From contig NW_022098043.1 of NCBI RefSeq assembly GCF_002288925.2, positions 4,311,109 to 4,375,108 of the forward strand: DNA of 64,000 bases, read 5' to 3'. The position numbers were made by a program, and so were the translations under genes. Every line of letters begins with the position of its first letter. Within the stretch, counting starts at the first letter, position 1. The DNA comes from Delphinapterus leucas (Eukaryota; Chordata; Mammalia; Artiodactyla; Monodontidae). The notes under the pieces were generated by a model that searched no databases, was not told the origin of the DNA, and saw nothing but the letters and a program-made list of their open reading frames with translations. Below are positions 63,240 to 64,000 of the stretch, piece by piece.

Positions 63240-63944
63240 GCGTCTGGGTGACGGGCAGCAGAAGCAGCACGTGGAAGCCTGGGGCTTTGATGAGGAGGCC
63301 AGCGGGCCTGCACTGTCATCACCTGGCCAGAGAGACTTGGAAAGAGACTGACGTTCCGAAAGCAAAACGAGCAAAGGAAAAACCACACGCTTCCATCACC
63401 TTCCAGGAGGTGAGGAACTGCCACGCCGCCCGACAGGAACCTGGGTCTGGGCTGTGGACAGGAGCACCATTAGTCTGGGCTGGAAACATATCCAAATGCT
63501 CCTGAGGTTGTTTTTGGAACCACATTGGCCAGATGGGAGAGGTGCTGGGCCTGGCAGCTGGACCAAGGCCCAGTTGGGGGAAGAGGAGGGAGCAGACGGG
63601 CACCAGATGAGCAAGCAAGAGGGATGGCTCTTCTTTGCTCCCGGAGACCCCTCGTCCATGAATGCAGGTCTAGGAAGAGCAGGGGAGGTGAAACCTGGCT
63701 GGGACCTTGCCAAGTTGTCCCTCTGGGTGGGAGACCAACAGCCATATCACCTCAGTCCTGGCATCTTTCACTAAACAGAGCATCTCCCCAGGCCAGAGGA
63801 AATCTTCAAGGAGCAAAAATCCACTAGAAACAGCATCTCCCAAACTTCACTCACTCAAGTATCATCCCTCCACTTTTTCCCATATCTGGCCCATATCAGC
63901 TACACAGGTGTTTTACTTAACATTTTTCTTTAAAATATTGCCTT
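63240..63944. other. Unassigned intergenic sequence
   Basis: No gene or repeat recognised. Overlapping open frames of about 90-106 codons occur on both strands, which suggests chance. Confidence 0.5.
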
Positions 63945-64000
63945 GGGGTTTCCCTGGTGCCGCAGTGGTTGAGAGCCCGCCTGCCGATGCAGGGGACACG
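63945..64000 (+). mobile_element. CHR-type SINE, cut by the window end
   Basis: GGGGTTTCCCTGGTGCCGCA followed by GTGGTTGAGAGCCCGCCTGC repeats the head of the SINE at 687 with few changes. The remainder lies outside the window. Confidence 0.88.

Overview
The window is mammalian nuclear DNA, most likely from a cetacean. The best species clue is a tRNA-derived SINE at 687-901, repeated partially at 63945-64000. It has the head typical of the CHR SINE family of whales and their relatives, together with cetartiodactyl-type L1 3' ends at 409-1098 and 11376-11850. The assignment is from memory of those families, not from a database search.

The only gene I can support is RUNX3, the Runt-domain transcription factor, read on the + strand from its proximal (P2) promoter. 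Five coding exons (22881-23165, 25049-25205, 32937-33041, 43815-43973, 48596-49140) join in phase into an intact 416-residue protein. It has a complete Runt domain, a PPPY motif and a C-terminal VWRPY. All junctions are GT/AG. A 3' UTR of about 2.6 kb runs to roughly 51745. The first coding exon sits at the end of a large CpG island (about 20.0-23.6 kb).

Layout. 1-20000: probably the long intron between the distal P1 promoter (not in the window) and P2, filled with old MIR, L2, L1 and LTR relics and two younger 5'-truncated L1 insertions with clear target-site duplications; a GC-rich block with two CTCF-like motifs lies at 17.03-17.4 kb. 20000-23600: CpG island with P2 and, about 2 kb upstream of it, an E-box/TATA arrangement. 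23.2-48.6 kb: RUNX3 introns, with a triplicated 68-bp repeat, several (GT)n tracts and an ancient L1. 51.7-58 kb: intergenic, with an inverted L1 and a MEF2/RUNX motif pair. 58-64 kb: dense repeats (LTRs, nested minus-strand L1s, an ERVL-like pol relic, a truncated SINE).

I found no new gene system. The items most worth a second look are the start codon overlapping a splice acceptor in exon 2, the exact 68-bp triplication in intron 2 of the P2 transcript, the TATA/E-box unit in the CpG island, and the miR-130-type 8-mer in the 3' UTR.
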